DNA from: Roseburia_C sp031555935
GTDB lineage: Bacteria > Bacillota > Clostridia > Lachnospirales > Lachnospiraceae
Length of the DNA stretch: 64,000 nt
Assembly (NCBI GenBank): GCA_031555935.1
Contig: JAVBTX010000006.1
Coordinates: 1-64,000, forward strand
Reading direction: 5' to 3'
In this document: in pieces, positions 8,134 through 16,421 of the stretch
How positions within the stretch are numbered: the stretch's first letter is position 1
Layout of the letters: each line of letters starts with the position of its first letter
The notes under the pieces: generated by a model
What the model saw: only the letters and a program-made list of their open reading frames with translations
The model's database searches: none
What the model was told of the DNA's origin: nothing
Program-made: the position numbers and the translations under genes

Positions 8134-9594
8134 ATGGACAAGAATCATTCATGCGAAAAGCAACAGAAGGAAACGGTATACTATAATCAGATGATGGAAA
8201 AAGCTGCAATGACAATGAGTGAATCGTTGGCATATGGAAACTTTACCAAAAACACATATACTTACTATGAGCGCAAGGGTTTTCGTGGTGGTAAGGAGAT
8301 TATAAAGGATTTGGAAGAATGTCGTATCCGCTTTGTCCAAAAGCTGCATCCAGAGGATCGTGAGGAATTTGAGAAGCGTTTTTCGGTAAATCAGATGCAC
8401 GATCAGCTACAAAATGGAGAGGAAGTATATGGCGAATTTCGCAAGGAATCCGAAGACGATTACTATTGGATATCTTTTCGTTGCATCCTAATTGATAATC
8501 CATTTGATGAGGATGAGTTGTGTATGTTTATCGTTCGCGATATTCATCGGCGCAAGCAGATGGAATGGCAGCTAGCAGCGCAGTTGAATGCAACGTACCA
8601 GTCAATTCCAGGTGGCGTAGCAGTTGTTCAGCTTGATCACCGACTTAGCATTATCAATGCCAGCGAGGCATTTTATGATATGATGGGAAAGACCGAGGAA
8701 GACTATGAAAACGGTTATTTGGCTCACATTGAGCGATCGGACCGCCAATCGGTATTAGCCAGAATTCGAGAAGTAAAAAGAACCAATGGATTTATCGACA
8801 TTGTCTATCGTGAAGCAGACAGTCAGAAGAATATTCATTGGGTTCAGGCGCGGGGGCAGAAAATCAGCAACGAGGCTGGCGTTCCGGTATACTTATTGAT
8901 TCGGATGGATGTAACGGAACTAAAGGTAGCGCAGGAGCAGTTGCTAGAAGACCAGCGTCAATGGCGAATCTATACCGAGCGGGTGGTTGATACACTCAGC
9001 AACTTGGTTGAATTTCGTGACTTGGATTCCGGCGAGCATATCAAGCGAACGCGTTCACTGACCCGGATTTTATTGCAGAGCATTCGAGAGCGGCATCCAG
9101 ATACAATGCTGACAGATGAATCAATTGAGAAAATAGCTGAAGCAGCAGCGCTTCATGACGTAGGGAAAATCAGCATATCCGATACCATTCTAAACAAACC
9201 GGGCAAGCTGACTTACGAAGAATTTGAAGAAATGAAGAATCATACCATCAAAGGCTATGAGATATTAAAGACCTTGAACTTATCTCAGGATGAGGAGCAG
9301 CGCAGGTACAGCCTTGATATTAGCCGCTATCATCACGAACGCTGGGACGGCAGTGGTTATCCAGACCATTTAAAAGGTGATGAAATACCTATCTGGAGTC
9401 AGGTCGTGAGTATTGTTGATGTATACGATGCACTAGTCAGCAATCGTGTGTACAAGCAGGCATACACGCACGAAACCGCAATTAGAATGATTTTAGATGG
9501 AGAATGTGGTGTATTTAATCCAAAACTGCTGGAATGCTTTAAGGAAAGTGTGGAACTATTTGAACAGCAATATCAGGTAGGAAATATCGCCTAA
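8134..9594 (+). CDS. PAS and HD-GYP domain protein, probable c-di-GMP phosphodiesterase
   Basis: The 486-residue protein is soluble. A PAS-like N-terminal region (about 1-140) is followed by a second PAS domain (about 150-270, SIPGGVAVVQLDHRLSIINA) and a linker helix. The C-terminal HD-GYP domain has HDVGK at residues 341-345 and HHERWDGSGYP at 400-410. These are the metal and catalytic residues of HD-GYP phosphodiesterases, which hydrolyse cyclic di-GMP, or in some cases other cyclic dinucleotides. ATG at 8134 is chosen because GAGG precedes it by 5 bases; an in-frame ATG lies at 8116. It stands alone, so the signal sensed by the PAS domains is unknown. Confidence 0.9.
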   Translation: MDKNHSCEKQQKETVYYNQMMEKAAMTMSESLAYGNFTKNTYTYYERKGFRGGKEIIKDLEECRIRFVQKLHPEDREEFEKRFSVNQMHDQLQNGEEVYGEFRKESEDDYYWISFRCILIDNPFDEDELCMFIVRDIHRRKQMEWQLAAQLNATYQSIPGGVAVVQLDHRLSIINASEAFYDMMGKTEEDYENGYLAHIERSDRQSVLARIREVKRTNGFIDIVYREADSQKNIHWVQARGQKISNEAGVPVYLLIRMDVTELKVAQEQLLEDQRQWRIYTERVVDTLSNLVEFRDLDSGEHIKRTRSLTRILLQSIRERHPDTMLTDESIEKIAEAAALHDVGKISISDTILNKPGKLTYEEFEEMKNHTIKGYEILKTLNLSQDEEQRRYSLDISRYHHERWDGSGYPDHLKGDEIPIWSQVVSIVDVYDALVSNRVYKQAYTHETAIRMILDGECGVFNPKLLECFKESVELFEQQYQVGNIA

Positions 9595-9607
9595 AAGACA
9601 AAATTAT

Positions 9608-9635
9608 TTGAAAAAATTAAAAAGTGTGCTATACT
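9608..9635 (+). promoter_or_regulatory. Extended -10 promoter of the SEC-C gene
   Basis: TTGAAA (9608-9613) and TATACT (9630-9635) are 16 bases apart, with TGC directly before the -10 (extended -10). Confidence 0.5.
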
Positions 9636-9680
9636 TGGCATGTATTTACAAAAAATGTTATTAAAAGGATGGTAATTGAA

Positions 9681-10178
9681 ATGGCATTATTAGAAGAATG
9701 GCAAAAAATTGCGTATAATCAGGAAACTGATAAAGGAACCTTACAGAAGTTCTGGCAGAGATATTTTTTATTGGAAAAGGGCGTATATGAAAGCTTGTTG
9801 ACAAACCCAGATGAAATAGTTGAAGGAACCGTGAAAGAGCTTGCTGAAAAATATGAATTAGACATTATGGAAATGGCGGGCTTCTTAGATGGAATCAATG
9901 AAAGTCTGGTAGCCCCAAATCCAATTGAGACAATGGAAGAAGACACCAAAGTAAGTTTGGCTTTTGATAAAGAGACATTATATAAAAACATGGTTGATGC
10001 CAAGGCGGACTGGCTCTATGAACTGCCACAGTGGGAAACCATCTTTGATGAAGAGACAAGAAAAAAACTTTACTTAGAGCAGAAGAAATCAGGAACCGTT
10101 GTAGTAGGTAAAAAAGTGGGACGTAATGACCCATGCCCATGTGGAAGCGGCAAGAAGTATAAGAAGTGCTGCGGCTAA
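9681..10178 (+). CDS. SEC-C metal-binding domain protein
   Basis: The 165-residue protein has a helical N-terminal part (about 1-120) and a C-terminal SEC-C zinc-binding motif, GRNDPCPCGSGKKYKKCCG (about 147-165), like that at the end of SecA and in YecA-type proteins. The start MALLEEW at 9681 is preferred over 9624 and 9669 from its distance to GGATGG. A threonine T-box begins directly downstream, so this gene is not part of the thrS unit. Its function is unknown; the zinc motif suggests binding to protein or nucleic acid. Confidence 0.82.
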   Translation: MALLEEWQKIAYNQETDKGTLQKFWQRYFLLEKGVYESLLTNPDEIVEGTVKELAEKYELDIMEMAGFLDGINESLVAPNPIETMEEDTKVSLAFDKETLYKNMVDAKADWLYELPQWETIFDEETRKKLYLEQKKSGTVVVGKKVGRNDPCPCGSGKKYKKCCG

Positions 10179-10191
10179 TTGCTAAAAGAGC

Positions 10192-10220
10192 TTTACAGAA
10201 TCATAAAAAGAGAATACAAT
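10192..10220 (+). promoter_or_regulatory. Promoter of the thrS leader
   Basis: TTTACA (10192-10197), 17 bases, TACAAT (10215-10220). Transcription would start near 10227 and include the whole T-box leader. Confidence 0.7.
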
Positions 10221-10226
10221 GATAAC

Positions 10227-10473
10227 ACAACTAATAAAATAACACGTAGACGAGACGAGTAGAATATTGAAAAGCAACAGAGAGAGGTGTCAAGGCTGGA
10301 AGCACCTTAGCGGAACATATTTGAAGACCATCTCCAAGTGGCCCTAATCCGGTCCGGTGATTCCGTTATCATCATAATGAGTGTTTGCGACAGAAGTGTC
10401 TGTTTCAAACAAAGCAGGGTGGAACCGCGATAGTATCGCCCCTGATGTCGAATGGCATCAGGGGCGTTTTTGT
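10227..10473 (+). ncRNA. T-box riboswitch, threonine type
   Basis: The leader carries the T-box sequence AGGGTGGAACCGCG (10416-10429) and a strong terminator hairpin, CGCCCCTGATG (10437-10447) / CATCAGGGGCG (10456-10466), followed by T5. Stem I has the AGAGAG bulge and a distal hairpin GGTG...CACC (from 10277). The likely specifier is ACC (10327-10329), a threonine codon, followed by the usual purine (GAAG-ACC-A). Uncharged tRNA-Thr should stabilise the antiterminator and turn thrS on. The T-box bulge TGGA predicts a U at the discriminator position of that tRNA. Confidence 0.93.
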
Positions 10474-10517
10474 ATGCACCTTACGCAACCTAATATAAAA
10501 AAGAAGGAGAAAACAAA

Positions 10518-12491
10518 ATGAAAATCACATTAAAAGACGGCTCAGTAAAAGAGTACAACGAAGCAAAAACAATTCATGAAATTGCCGCAGACATCAGTGA
10601 AGGGCTCGCCAGAATGGCATGTGCCGGCGAAGTAAACGGCGAAGTGGCAGACCTTAGAACGCTTATCGAAGGTGACTGCGAATTAAATATCATTACCAAT
10701 AACGACAGTGATGCGGCAGCATTATCGGTGCTTCGCCATACCACATCACACATCTTGGCTGAGGCAGTAAAAAGATTATATCCAAATGCTAAGTTAGCCA
10801 TCGGACCATCGATTGATACGGGATTCTACTATGACTTTGATTGTGAACCATTTTCCCGTGAAGATTTGGATAAAATAGAAGCGGAAATGAAAAAGATAAT
10901 CAAAGAAGGCAATCGCTTGGAGCGCTTTACGCTGTCTCGCGAGGATGCCATCAAATATATGGAAGAGCGCCAGGAACCATACAAGGTTGAGCTGATTCAG
11001 GATTTGCCAGTGGATGCAGAAATATCATTTTATAGTCAGGGCGAAGGTTTTACTGATTTGTGTGCCGGCCCGCATTTGATGACAACAAAGAATATCAAAG
11101 CATATAAGCTGATATCCTCCTCTGGTGCATACTGGCGGGGCAGTGAAAAAAATCCAATGCTGCAAAGAATTTATGGTACCGCATTTTTCAAAAAGGATGA
11201 ATTAGAAGCATATCTATTACATTTAGAGGATATTAAAAAGCGTGACCACAATAAGCTGGGCCGGGAAATGGAATTATTTACAACCGTAGATGTGGTTGGA
11301 CAGGGATTGCCACTATTTTTGCCAAAGGGAACAAAAATGATTCAGAAGCTGCAACGCTGGATTGAAGATTTGGAGGATAATGAATGGGGTTATGTCCGTA
11401 CCAGAACACCGTTAATGGCAAAAAGTGATTTGTATAAAATCTCCGGTCACTGGGACCACTACAAAGACGGCATGTTTGTTATGGGTGATGAAGAAAAGGA
11501 CAAAGAAGTATTTGCTCTGCGCCCAATGACTTGTCCATTCCAGTATTATGTATATAAAAATACCCAAAAGTCATATCGTGATTTGCCATATCGAATGGGT
11601 GAGACTTCAACGTTGTATCGTAATGAAGAGTCTGGTGAGATGCATGGATTGACCAGAGTACGTCAGTTTACAATTTCCGAGGGTCATCTCGTCCTTCGAC
11701 CGGATCAGGTGGAGGAAGAATTAAAAAGCTGTTTTGATTTATCGTATTCCATTTTAAAAACATTAGGACTAGAAGGTGATGTGACGTATCGTTTGTCAAA
11801 ATGGGATCCGGAAAATACCGAAAAATATTTGGGTGATGAAGCCTATTGGGAAAATGCTCAGGCAATCCTGCGTGACATCTTAGTGCAGAAAAACGTGCCA
11901 TTTACCGAAGAAGACGGCGAAGCGGCCTTCTACGGACCGAAAATTGACATTCAAGCGAAGAATGTGTATGGCAAAGAAGATACAATGGTAACGATTCAGT
12001 TAGACTGTGCCATCGCTGAGAAATTCGATATGTACTACATTGACCAGAAAGGTGACAAGATTCTGCCGTATATCATTCATCGGACCTCACTTGGCTGCTA
12101 TGAGCGGACATTGGCTTGGTTAATAGAAAAATATGCGGGCAAGTTCCCGACCTGGCTGTGTCCGGAACAAGTAAGAGTATTGCCGATATCAGAAAAATAC
12201 GAAGCATATGCAGAAAAAGTGTTGGCTGAGTTAAAGAAAAATGGTATTGATGCAACACTAGATAATCGTTCCGAAAAAATCGGCTTCAAAATCCGTGAAA
12301 CCAGACTAGCTAAAGTCCCATATATGCTGGTAGTTGGACAAAAGGAAGAAGAGGATACGACGGTATCGGTGCGTAGTCGCTATGCAGGCGATGAAGGCAG
12401 CAAATCGTTGCAGACATTTGTTGATGAAATCTGTAAGGAAATCCGTACCAAAGAAATTCGGGTGGAAGAAGTACAGGAAGAAAATAAATAA
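10518..12491 (+). CDS. thrS: Threonine-tRNA ligase
   Basis: ThrRS charges tRNA-Thr. The 657-residue protein has the N-terminal TGS domain (about 1-60), the editing domain with HTTSHILAEAVKRLYP and its zinc-type residues, the class II catalytic core (motif 2 in YRNEESGEMHGLTRVRQF, motif 3 LGCYERTLAWLIE), and the C-terminal anticodon-binding domain. The start ATG has AAGGAG upstream. Expression is set by the T-box just upstream. Confidence 0.98.
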   Translation: MKITLKDGSVKEYNEAKTIHEIAADISEGLARMACAGEVNGEVADLRTLIEGDCELNIITNNDSDAAALSVLRHTTSHILAEAVKRLYPNAKLAIGPSIDTGFYYDFDCEPFSREDLDKIEAEMKKIIKEGNRLERFTLSREDAIKYMEERQEPYKVELIQDLPVDAEISFYSQGEGFTDLCAGPHLMTTKNIKAYKLISSSGAYWRGSEKNPMLQRIYGTAFFKKDELEAYLLHLEDIKKRDHNKLGREMELFTTVDVVGQGLPLFLPKGTKMIQKLQRWIEDLEDNEWGYVRTRTPLMAKSDLYKISGHWDHYKDGMFVMGDEEKDKEVFALRPMTCPFQYYVYKNTQKSYRDLPYRMGETSTLYRNEESGEMHGLTRVRQFTISEGHLVLRPDQVEEELKSCFDLSYSILKTLGLEGDVTYRLSKWDPENTEKYLGDEAYWENAQAILRDILVQKNVPFTEEDGEAAFYGPKIDIQAKNVYGKEDTMVTIQLDCAIAEKFDMYYIDQKGDKILPYIIHRTSLGCYERTLAWLIEKYAGKFPTWLCPEQVRVLPISEKYEAYAEKVLAELKKNGIDATLDNRSEKIGFKIRETRLAKVPYMLVVGQKEEEDTTVSVRSRYAGDEGSKSLQTFVDEICKEIRTKEIRVEEVQEENK

Positions 12492-12526
12492 AAAAAATTA
12501 AAAAAAGTAAACTGCGCTTGGCGCAA

Positions 12527-12563
12527 AAAAAAGCTGGAAGACATTGTTTCCCAGCTTTTTTGG
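12527..12563 (+). terminator. Terminator of thrS
   Basis: AAAAAAGCTGG (12527-12537) pairs with CCAGCTTTTTT (12551-12561). With A and T runs on both sides it could work in both directions. Confidence 0.85.
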
Positions 12564-12630
12564 TGTCCGTAATTCATAAAAAAATTGAATAAGGGCAAAA
12601 TAAAAATACCAAAAAGAAAGGAGAAAAATA

Positions 12631-12945
12631 ATGACAAAATTAGATTGTACGGTAAGAAATTGCCGTTATAATGAAGATAAGTGCTGTTGTAGAGGACACA
12701 TTGAAGTAGAAGGCGCAAAGGCCAAAGAATCACCTCAAACATGCTGCGGCAGCTTTTCAGAACGTGGCAGTGATTCGTATACGAACGCTGTTGGTGAACC
12801 ATCTAAAGATACAGCAGTGCAATGTAAAGCACAGGATTGCATCCACAATGAGAGTCGTGAATGCAAAGCCAGCAGTATTGATATCAGCGGCCGAAATGCA
12901 TGTTGCTGTGGCGAAACAGAGTGTGGGACTTTTGAATGTAAATAA
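12631..12945 (+). CDS. DUF1540 protein, two Cys-rich repeats
   Basis: The 104-residue protein contains two copies of a Cys-rich module: CTVRNCRYNEDKCCCRGHIEV near the N-terminus and CKAQDCIHNESRECKASSIDI at about residues 66-86, each followed by a CC or CGxxxC segment. This is the DUF1540 pattern, frequent in spore-forming clostridia and thought to bind metal. AAAGGAG precedes the ATG. The gene stands between the thrS terminator and a palindromic stretch, so it is probably a single-gene unit. The biological role is unknown. Confidence 0.88.
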   Translation: MTKLDCTVRNCRYNEDKCCCRGHIEVEGAKAKESPQTCCGSFSERGSDSYTNAVGEPSKDTAVQCKAQDCIHNESRECKASSIDISGRNACCCGETECGTFECK

Positions 12946-12995
12946 AGGGAATAAATTTCCTAAGGAAAAAAATCCTAAGGGAATAGATTCCCTTT
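12944..12995. repeat. Nested inverted repeats after the DUF1540 gene
   Basis: AAAGGGAAT (12944-12952) pairs with ATTCCCTTT (12987-12995), and CCTAAGG occurs twice in between (12959, 12974). The whole block can fold in more than one way. There is no clear T-run; it may still end the DUF1540 transcript. Confidence 0.55.
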
Positions 12996-13039
12996 GAAAA
13001 AGTGAAAAAATTTCCTCTAAAAATTTACAAAAAATTTAC

Positions 13040-13068
13040 TTGTAAAGATGCGAACGAGGCAGTACAAT
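13040..13068 (+). promoter_or_regulatory. Promoter of the phospholipase C-like gene
   Basis: TTGTAA (13040-13045), 17 bases, TACAAT (13063-13068), about 50 bases before the start at 13118. Confidence 0.55.
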
Positions 13069-13117
13069 ACAAAGGTAGGTTTCAGTGTTAGTTGTTTGCC
13101 CGCATGGAGGTACAAAC

Positions 13118-13708
13118 ATGAGAAAAAAATCGCACATATCATTGGCGAAGTATCTTATTAATAGCACCACAGATGAGAATTTAAAGAAGCATAAGCTTTC
13201 GTTTTATATTGGAAGTATATTACCTGATGTGAAACCCTCTTTTATTTACAAACGACATGAAATAAATGGAACCTTTCCAGATGTGAAGCTTGCAATTGAG
13301 CGACTGATTAATGGAAAAAAGAATAAGCCGGCAAAAAACAAAAGAAAGTATTATATGAATTTGGGACAAGTAACTCATTATGTAGCTGATTATTTTACGT
13401 TCCCGCATAATAATGTTTATCCCGGCGGTTTCAAAGAGCATTGTGCGTATGAAGAGGATTTGAAAAAACGTTTGAGAGAATATTTGAAACGTCTAAATAG
13501 CAATAACGAACATGATTCGACAGCAGCATTTACCGATCTCGAAGCATTATATGAATATATTTACAAACGGCATCAGAATTATTTGGGCAAAAAAAAGGGT
13601 GTTGAAGAGGATATCAAACAAATTGTTGAAGTAAATCAACAAATGGTGGAGGGAATTTCACAATTGTTCCACCAGAAGAAAAACAAATATCAGCTTCAAA
13701 ATTCATAA
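13118..13708 (+). CDS. Zinc-dependent phospholipase C-like protein
   Basis: The 196-residue protein resembles the zinc-dependent phospholipase C fold (PF00882 type): HISLAKYLI near the start, GSILPDVKPS (about residues 32-41), and a THYVADYFTFPHN motif (about 87-99) whose His and Asp residues would bind zinc. No signal peptide is visible, so it is probably cytoplasmic, unlike secreted toxins of this fold. The start MRKKSH at 13118 is set by TGGAGG 7 bases upstream. The substrate is not known. Such genes are common in Lachnospiraceae. Confidence 0.78.
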   Translation: MRKKSHISLAKYLINSTTDENLKKHKLSFYIGSILPDVKPSFIYKRHEINGTFPDVKLAIERLINGKKNKPAKNKRKYYMNLGQVTHYVADYFTFPHNNVYPGGFKEHCAYEEDLKKRLREYLKRLNSNNEHDSTAAFTDLEALYEYIYKRHQNYLGKKKGVEEDIKQIVEVNQQMVEGISQLFHQKKNKYQLQNS

Positions 13709-13721
13709 AACGATATAAAAA

Positions 13722-13792
13722 AGAGAGCGAAATTGATGTGTTTTTGTACTTTTGTGAGTACAGACTCATTATAAAATTTCGCTCTTTTTTTA
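13722..13792 (+). terminator. Terminator after the phospholipase C-like gene
   Basis: AGAGCGAAATT (13724-13734) pairs with AATTTCGCTCT (13775-13785), followed by a T-run. A smaller TGTAC/GTACA pairing sits inside. Confidence 0.85.
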
Positions 13793-13828
13793 AATATCCT
13801 AGGAAAATCAAGTGGTTCAGAGTAAGCG

Positions 13829-13845
13829 TGTCGAATTTTGACGAA
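13829..13845 (+). promoter_or_regulatory. Two tandem Spo0A-type boxes
   Basis: TGTCGAA (13829-13835) and TGACGAA (13839-13845) both match the 0A box TGNCGAA. They start exactly 10 bases apart, so they lie on the same DNA face. They are about 20 bases before a candidate promoter (13865-13893) for the Spo0E-like gene. Confidence 0.6.
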
Positions 13846-13864
13846 ATATGGGGAAGCATTTTGT

Positions 13865-13893
13865 TTGATTTTTGTCTAAAAACAGATTAAAAT
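13865..13893 (+). promoter_or_regulatory. Candidate promoter of the Spo0E-like gene
   Basis: TTGATT (13865-13870), 17 bases, TAAAAT (13888-13893). The leader to the start at 14005 would be about 105 bases. Confidence 0.45.
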
Positions 13894-14004
13894 AGAATAA
13901 TCAAATAAAACGACCTACATAGATTCCCAAATACTGGGTAACTAAAAGAGAAGCAAAACACTAATAATAACAATAAGATAATCCAACATTTGGGGGAACT
14001 TACG

Positions 14005-14166
14005 ATGAAGAAGGAACTGCTAAAGCAAGCAATTGAAGAAGCCAGAACAGAGTTGAATCAAGCACTTGAGGATGGTAAAGGAACTGAGGAGTATTACCTT
14101 TTGAGTGTAAAATTGGACAAGTTGATTGAAGACTACATTGATATATGTGAGTCAAAAAAGGCTTAG
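14005..14166 (+). CDS. Spo0E-like sporulation regulatory protein
   Basis: A 53-residue helical-hairpin protein with the Spo0E-family signature: Ser34 and LD at 37-38 in LLSVKLDKLIEDY. Spo0E-type proteins are phosphatases that remove the phosphate from Spo0A~P and so hold back sporulation. GGGGGA lies 7 bases before the ATG. Two Spo0A-type boxes upstream suggest that Spo0A controls its own phosphatase. It has its own terminator and is not part of the mraZ unit. Confidence 0.8.
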   Translation: MKKELLKQAIEEARTELNQALEDGKGTEEYYLLSVKLDKLIEDYIDICESKKA

Positions 14167-14217
14167 TGGGGAGAAATTGAATATGGTGAGCTTGACCAAT
14201 TTAGGAAAAGCAAAAAT

Positions 14218-14247
14218 GGAACGTTTATAACAACGTTCTATTTTTTT
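14218..14247 (+). terminator. Terminator of the Spo0E-like gene
   Basis: GAACGTT (14219-14225) pairs with AACGTTC (14232-14238) and is followed by TATTTTTTT. Confidence 0.85.
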
Positions 14248-14259
14248 GCGCATTTTCTA

Positions 14260-14363
14260 TTGATTTTTTAAATGAAGTGGGGTAATATTGAACTACAAGT
14301 GGAGGAAAGTGGTGGCAAATGGTTCAAAGTGGTGGATAAGTTGATAACTTTGTGGATAAGTGG
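14260..14363 (+). promoter_or_regulatory. mraZ promoter with phased AAGTGG operators
   Basis: TTGATT (14260-14265), 17 bases, TAATAT (14283-14288) is the probable promoter. AAGTGG starts at 14275, 14297, 14307, 14327 and 14358, with spacings of 22, 10, 20 and 31 bases, close to whole helical turns. GTGGATAAG also repeats 20 bases apart (14332, 14352). MraZ proteins bind short GTGG/TGGG-type direct repeats upstream of their own operon, so these are read as MraZ operators. Confidence 0.75.
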
Positions 14364-14410
14364 TCAGAAAAACCAAAGGAACCATCGAAACCGGATAGTA
14401 GGTGATATCA

Positions 14411-14842
14411 ATGTTCATGGGAGAGTACAATCACACAGTGGATGCGAAAGGCAGACTGATAGTCCCATCCAAATTCAGAGAGCTGTTAGGCGATGAATTT
14501 GTGGTGACCAAAGGACTAGATGGATGTTTGTTTGTCTATCCCACCGATGAATGGCAGAACATTGAAGAAAAATTCCGTAGCGTAACCTCCACCACGAAAA
14601 ACGCCAGAAAATTCTCTCGATTCTTTTTTGCCGGTGCCGCAACTTGCGAAGTGGACAAGCAGGGAAGAATATTGTTACCGGGAGTATTGCGAGAGTATGC
14701 CAATATTGACAAAGATATTGTCTCCGTTGGGGTGCTAAACCGCATTGAAATCTGGAGCAAAGAAAAATGGCTGGATGAAAATACCTATGATGATATGGAT
14801 GAGATTGCAGAAAATATGGCTGATTTAGGCTTTAGTATTTAG
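14411..14842 (+). CDS. mraZ: Transcriptional regulator MraZ
   Basis: MraZ is the DNA-binding regulator at the head of the division and cell-wall cluster. The 143-residue protein has two AbrB-like halves: MFMGEYNHTVDAKGRLIVPS (residues 1-20) and CEVDKQGRILLPGVLREYA in the second half. The start at 14411 fits the family N-terminus and the AGGTG upstream; a GTG at 14402 is less likely. The repeated AAGTGG sites in front of it should be its own binding sites. Confidence 0.96.
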   Translation: MFMGEYNHTVDAKGRLIVPSKFRELLGDEFVVTKGLDGCLFVYPTDEWQNIEEKFRSVTSTTKNARKFSRFFFAGAATCEVDKQGRILLPGVLREYANIDKDIVSVGVLNRIEIWSKEKWLDENTYDDMDEIAENMADLGFSI

Positions 14843-14888
14843 CCGCTCACCACAAAAACATTGTGAGCAGCTTACATAAGGAGAATCA

Positions 14889-15824
14889 ATGGAGTTTAAA
14901 CACACATCAGTATTATTAGAAGAAACAATCGAGAATCTGAATATAAAGCCAGACGGTATTTATGTAGATGGTACACTTGGCGGTGGCGGGCATTCATCCG
15001 TGGTGGCAAGTTGCTTAAAAAGTGGCAGGCTAATCGGAATTGATCAAGATGCCGATGCGATTGCTGCAGCATTCGAACGATTAAAGCCATACCAGGAATG
15101 TGTAACAATTGTGCGCAGTAATTACAGTAATATGCGCACCGAGCTGCAAAAGCTGGGAATCGAGCAGGTAGATGGAATCTTGCTGGATTTAGGCGTATCA
15201 TCATTTCAATTAGATACCCCAGAACGCGGCTTTACCTATCGTGAAGAAGCAGCTCCATTAGATATGCGAATGGACGATCGTCAGACACTAACGGCAAAGG
15301 ATATCGTCAATGAATATAGTGAATATGAATTATTCCGGATTATTCGTGATTACGGAGAAGATCGCTTTGCTAAAAATATAGCCAAGCATATCGTAAATGC
15401 CAGAAAAGAAAAAACAATTGAAACAACCGGAGAGCTAACCGCAATTATCAGGGGCGCAATACCGATGAAGATACAAGTGACCGGAGGACATCCAGCCAAA
15501 AGAACCTTTCAGGCGATTCGGATTGAATTAAACCGGGAGTTAGAGGTACTTAAGAATACATTGGATGATATGGTGGATTTGTTGGCACCAGAGGGAAGGC
15601 TTTGCATTATAACCTTCCATTCATTAGAAGATAGAATCGTAAAGAACCAATTTCGGAAAAATGAAAATCCGTGTACCTGCCCAAGCGATTTCCCAATCTG
15701 TGTTTGTGGAAAGGAATCGAAGGGAAAGGTAATTACGAGAAAACCAATTTTACCGTCAGAAGAGGAGTTAGCCGCAAATAGTCGCTCGAAAAGTGCGAAG
15801 CTGCGGGTATTTGAAAAGAAATAG
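14889..15824 (+). CDS. rsmH: 16S rRNA (cytosine1402-N4)-methyltransferase
   Basis: RsmH (formerly MraW) methylates N4 of C1402 in 16S rRNA using S-adenosylmethionine. The 311-residue protein has the SAM site DGTLGGGGHSSVV (about 28-40), LIGIDQDADAI, GILLDLGVSSFQLD, and the C-terminal ITFHSLEDRIVK. It lies 46 bases after mraZ, in the conserved order, with AAGGAG before the ATG. Confidence 0.97.
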   Translation: MEFKHTSVLLEETIENLNIKPDGIYVDGTLGGGGHSSVVASCLKSGRLIGIDQDADAIAAAFERLKPYQECVTIVRSNYSNMRTELQKLGIEQVDGILLDLGVSSFQLDTPERGFTYREEAAPLDMRMDDRQTLTAKDIVNEYSEYELFRIIRDYGEDRFAKNIAKHIVNARKEKTIETTGELTAIIRGAIPMKIQVTGGHPAKRTFQAIRIELNRELEVLKNTLDDMVDLLAPEGRLCIITFHSLEDRIVKNQFRKNENPCTCPSDFPICVCGKESKGKVITRKPILPSEEELAANSRSKSAKLRVFEKK

Positions 15825-15863
15825 AAATAAAAGCTTACATGGATGTAAAGGAGACTAGTTATT

Positions 15864-16367
15864 ATGGAAGAAAAAAGATACTCAAACCCATACCGATATA
15901 TTGAAGGAAATGCGGTGCGTCAATTAGAACCAGCACCAAGCAGAGGACGTGAAAGGGACCGGAACAGGGAACGGGAAGATAAAAGAAGACAAGAAATACA
16001 GCGACGGAACAAAAAGAATGCAAGAAGAAATCAGGAAAAAGCGCTACGTATGGATTTTGGCTATGTAGCATTTTTAACGATAGCAGCATGTGTAACGGCA
16101 TTCGTATCGGCAACCTATATTCAGATGCAGTCAAGTGTGACAAGCCGGATGGAAAATATCGGCACGCTGCAAACGCAGGTTTCAGATTTGAAAGCAGATA
16201 ATGATTCGATGGAAAAACGCATTAGCACGGCAGTGGATTTAGAGACAGTCAAAGATATGGCAACAAATCAGCTTGGAATGGTATATGCCAGTGCAGAACA
16301 AATTATCTATTATACAGTCGATGATGATGATTACATGAATCAGTATGGAGAAATACCAGAAAAGTAA
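15864..16367 (+). CDS. ftsL: Cell division protein FtsL-like
   Basis: The 167-residue protein has a highly basic N-terminal cytoplasmic part (about 1-60), one membrane helix (about 65-85, VAFLTIAACVTAFVSATYIQM) and an extracytoplasmic coiled coil (about 90-150). This is the bitopic layout of FtsL, which joins DivIC and DivIB in the divisome and supports FtsW and the division PBP. Sequence conservation in this family is low, so position between rsmH and the pbp gene carries much of the call. Confidence 0.82.
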   Translation: MEEKRYSNPYRYIEGNAVRQLEPAPSRGRERDRNREREDKRRQEIQRRNKKNARRNQEKALRMDFGYVAFLTIAACVTAFVSATYIQMQSSVTSRMENIGTLQTQVSDLKADNDSMEKRISTAVDLETVKDMATNQLGMVYASAEQIIYYTVDDDDYMNQYGEIPEK

Positions 16368-16421
16368 TCGTAAGGGGCTATTCCAATTTGAACTCAAATC
16401 GGAAAGGCATAGGTATAAAAT

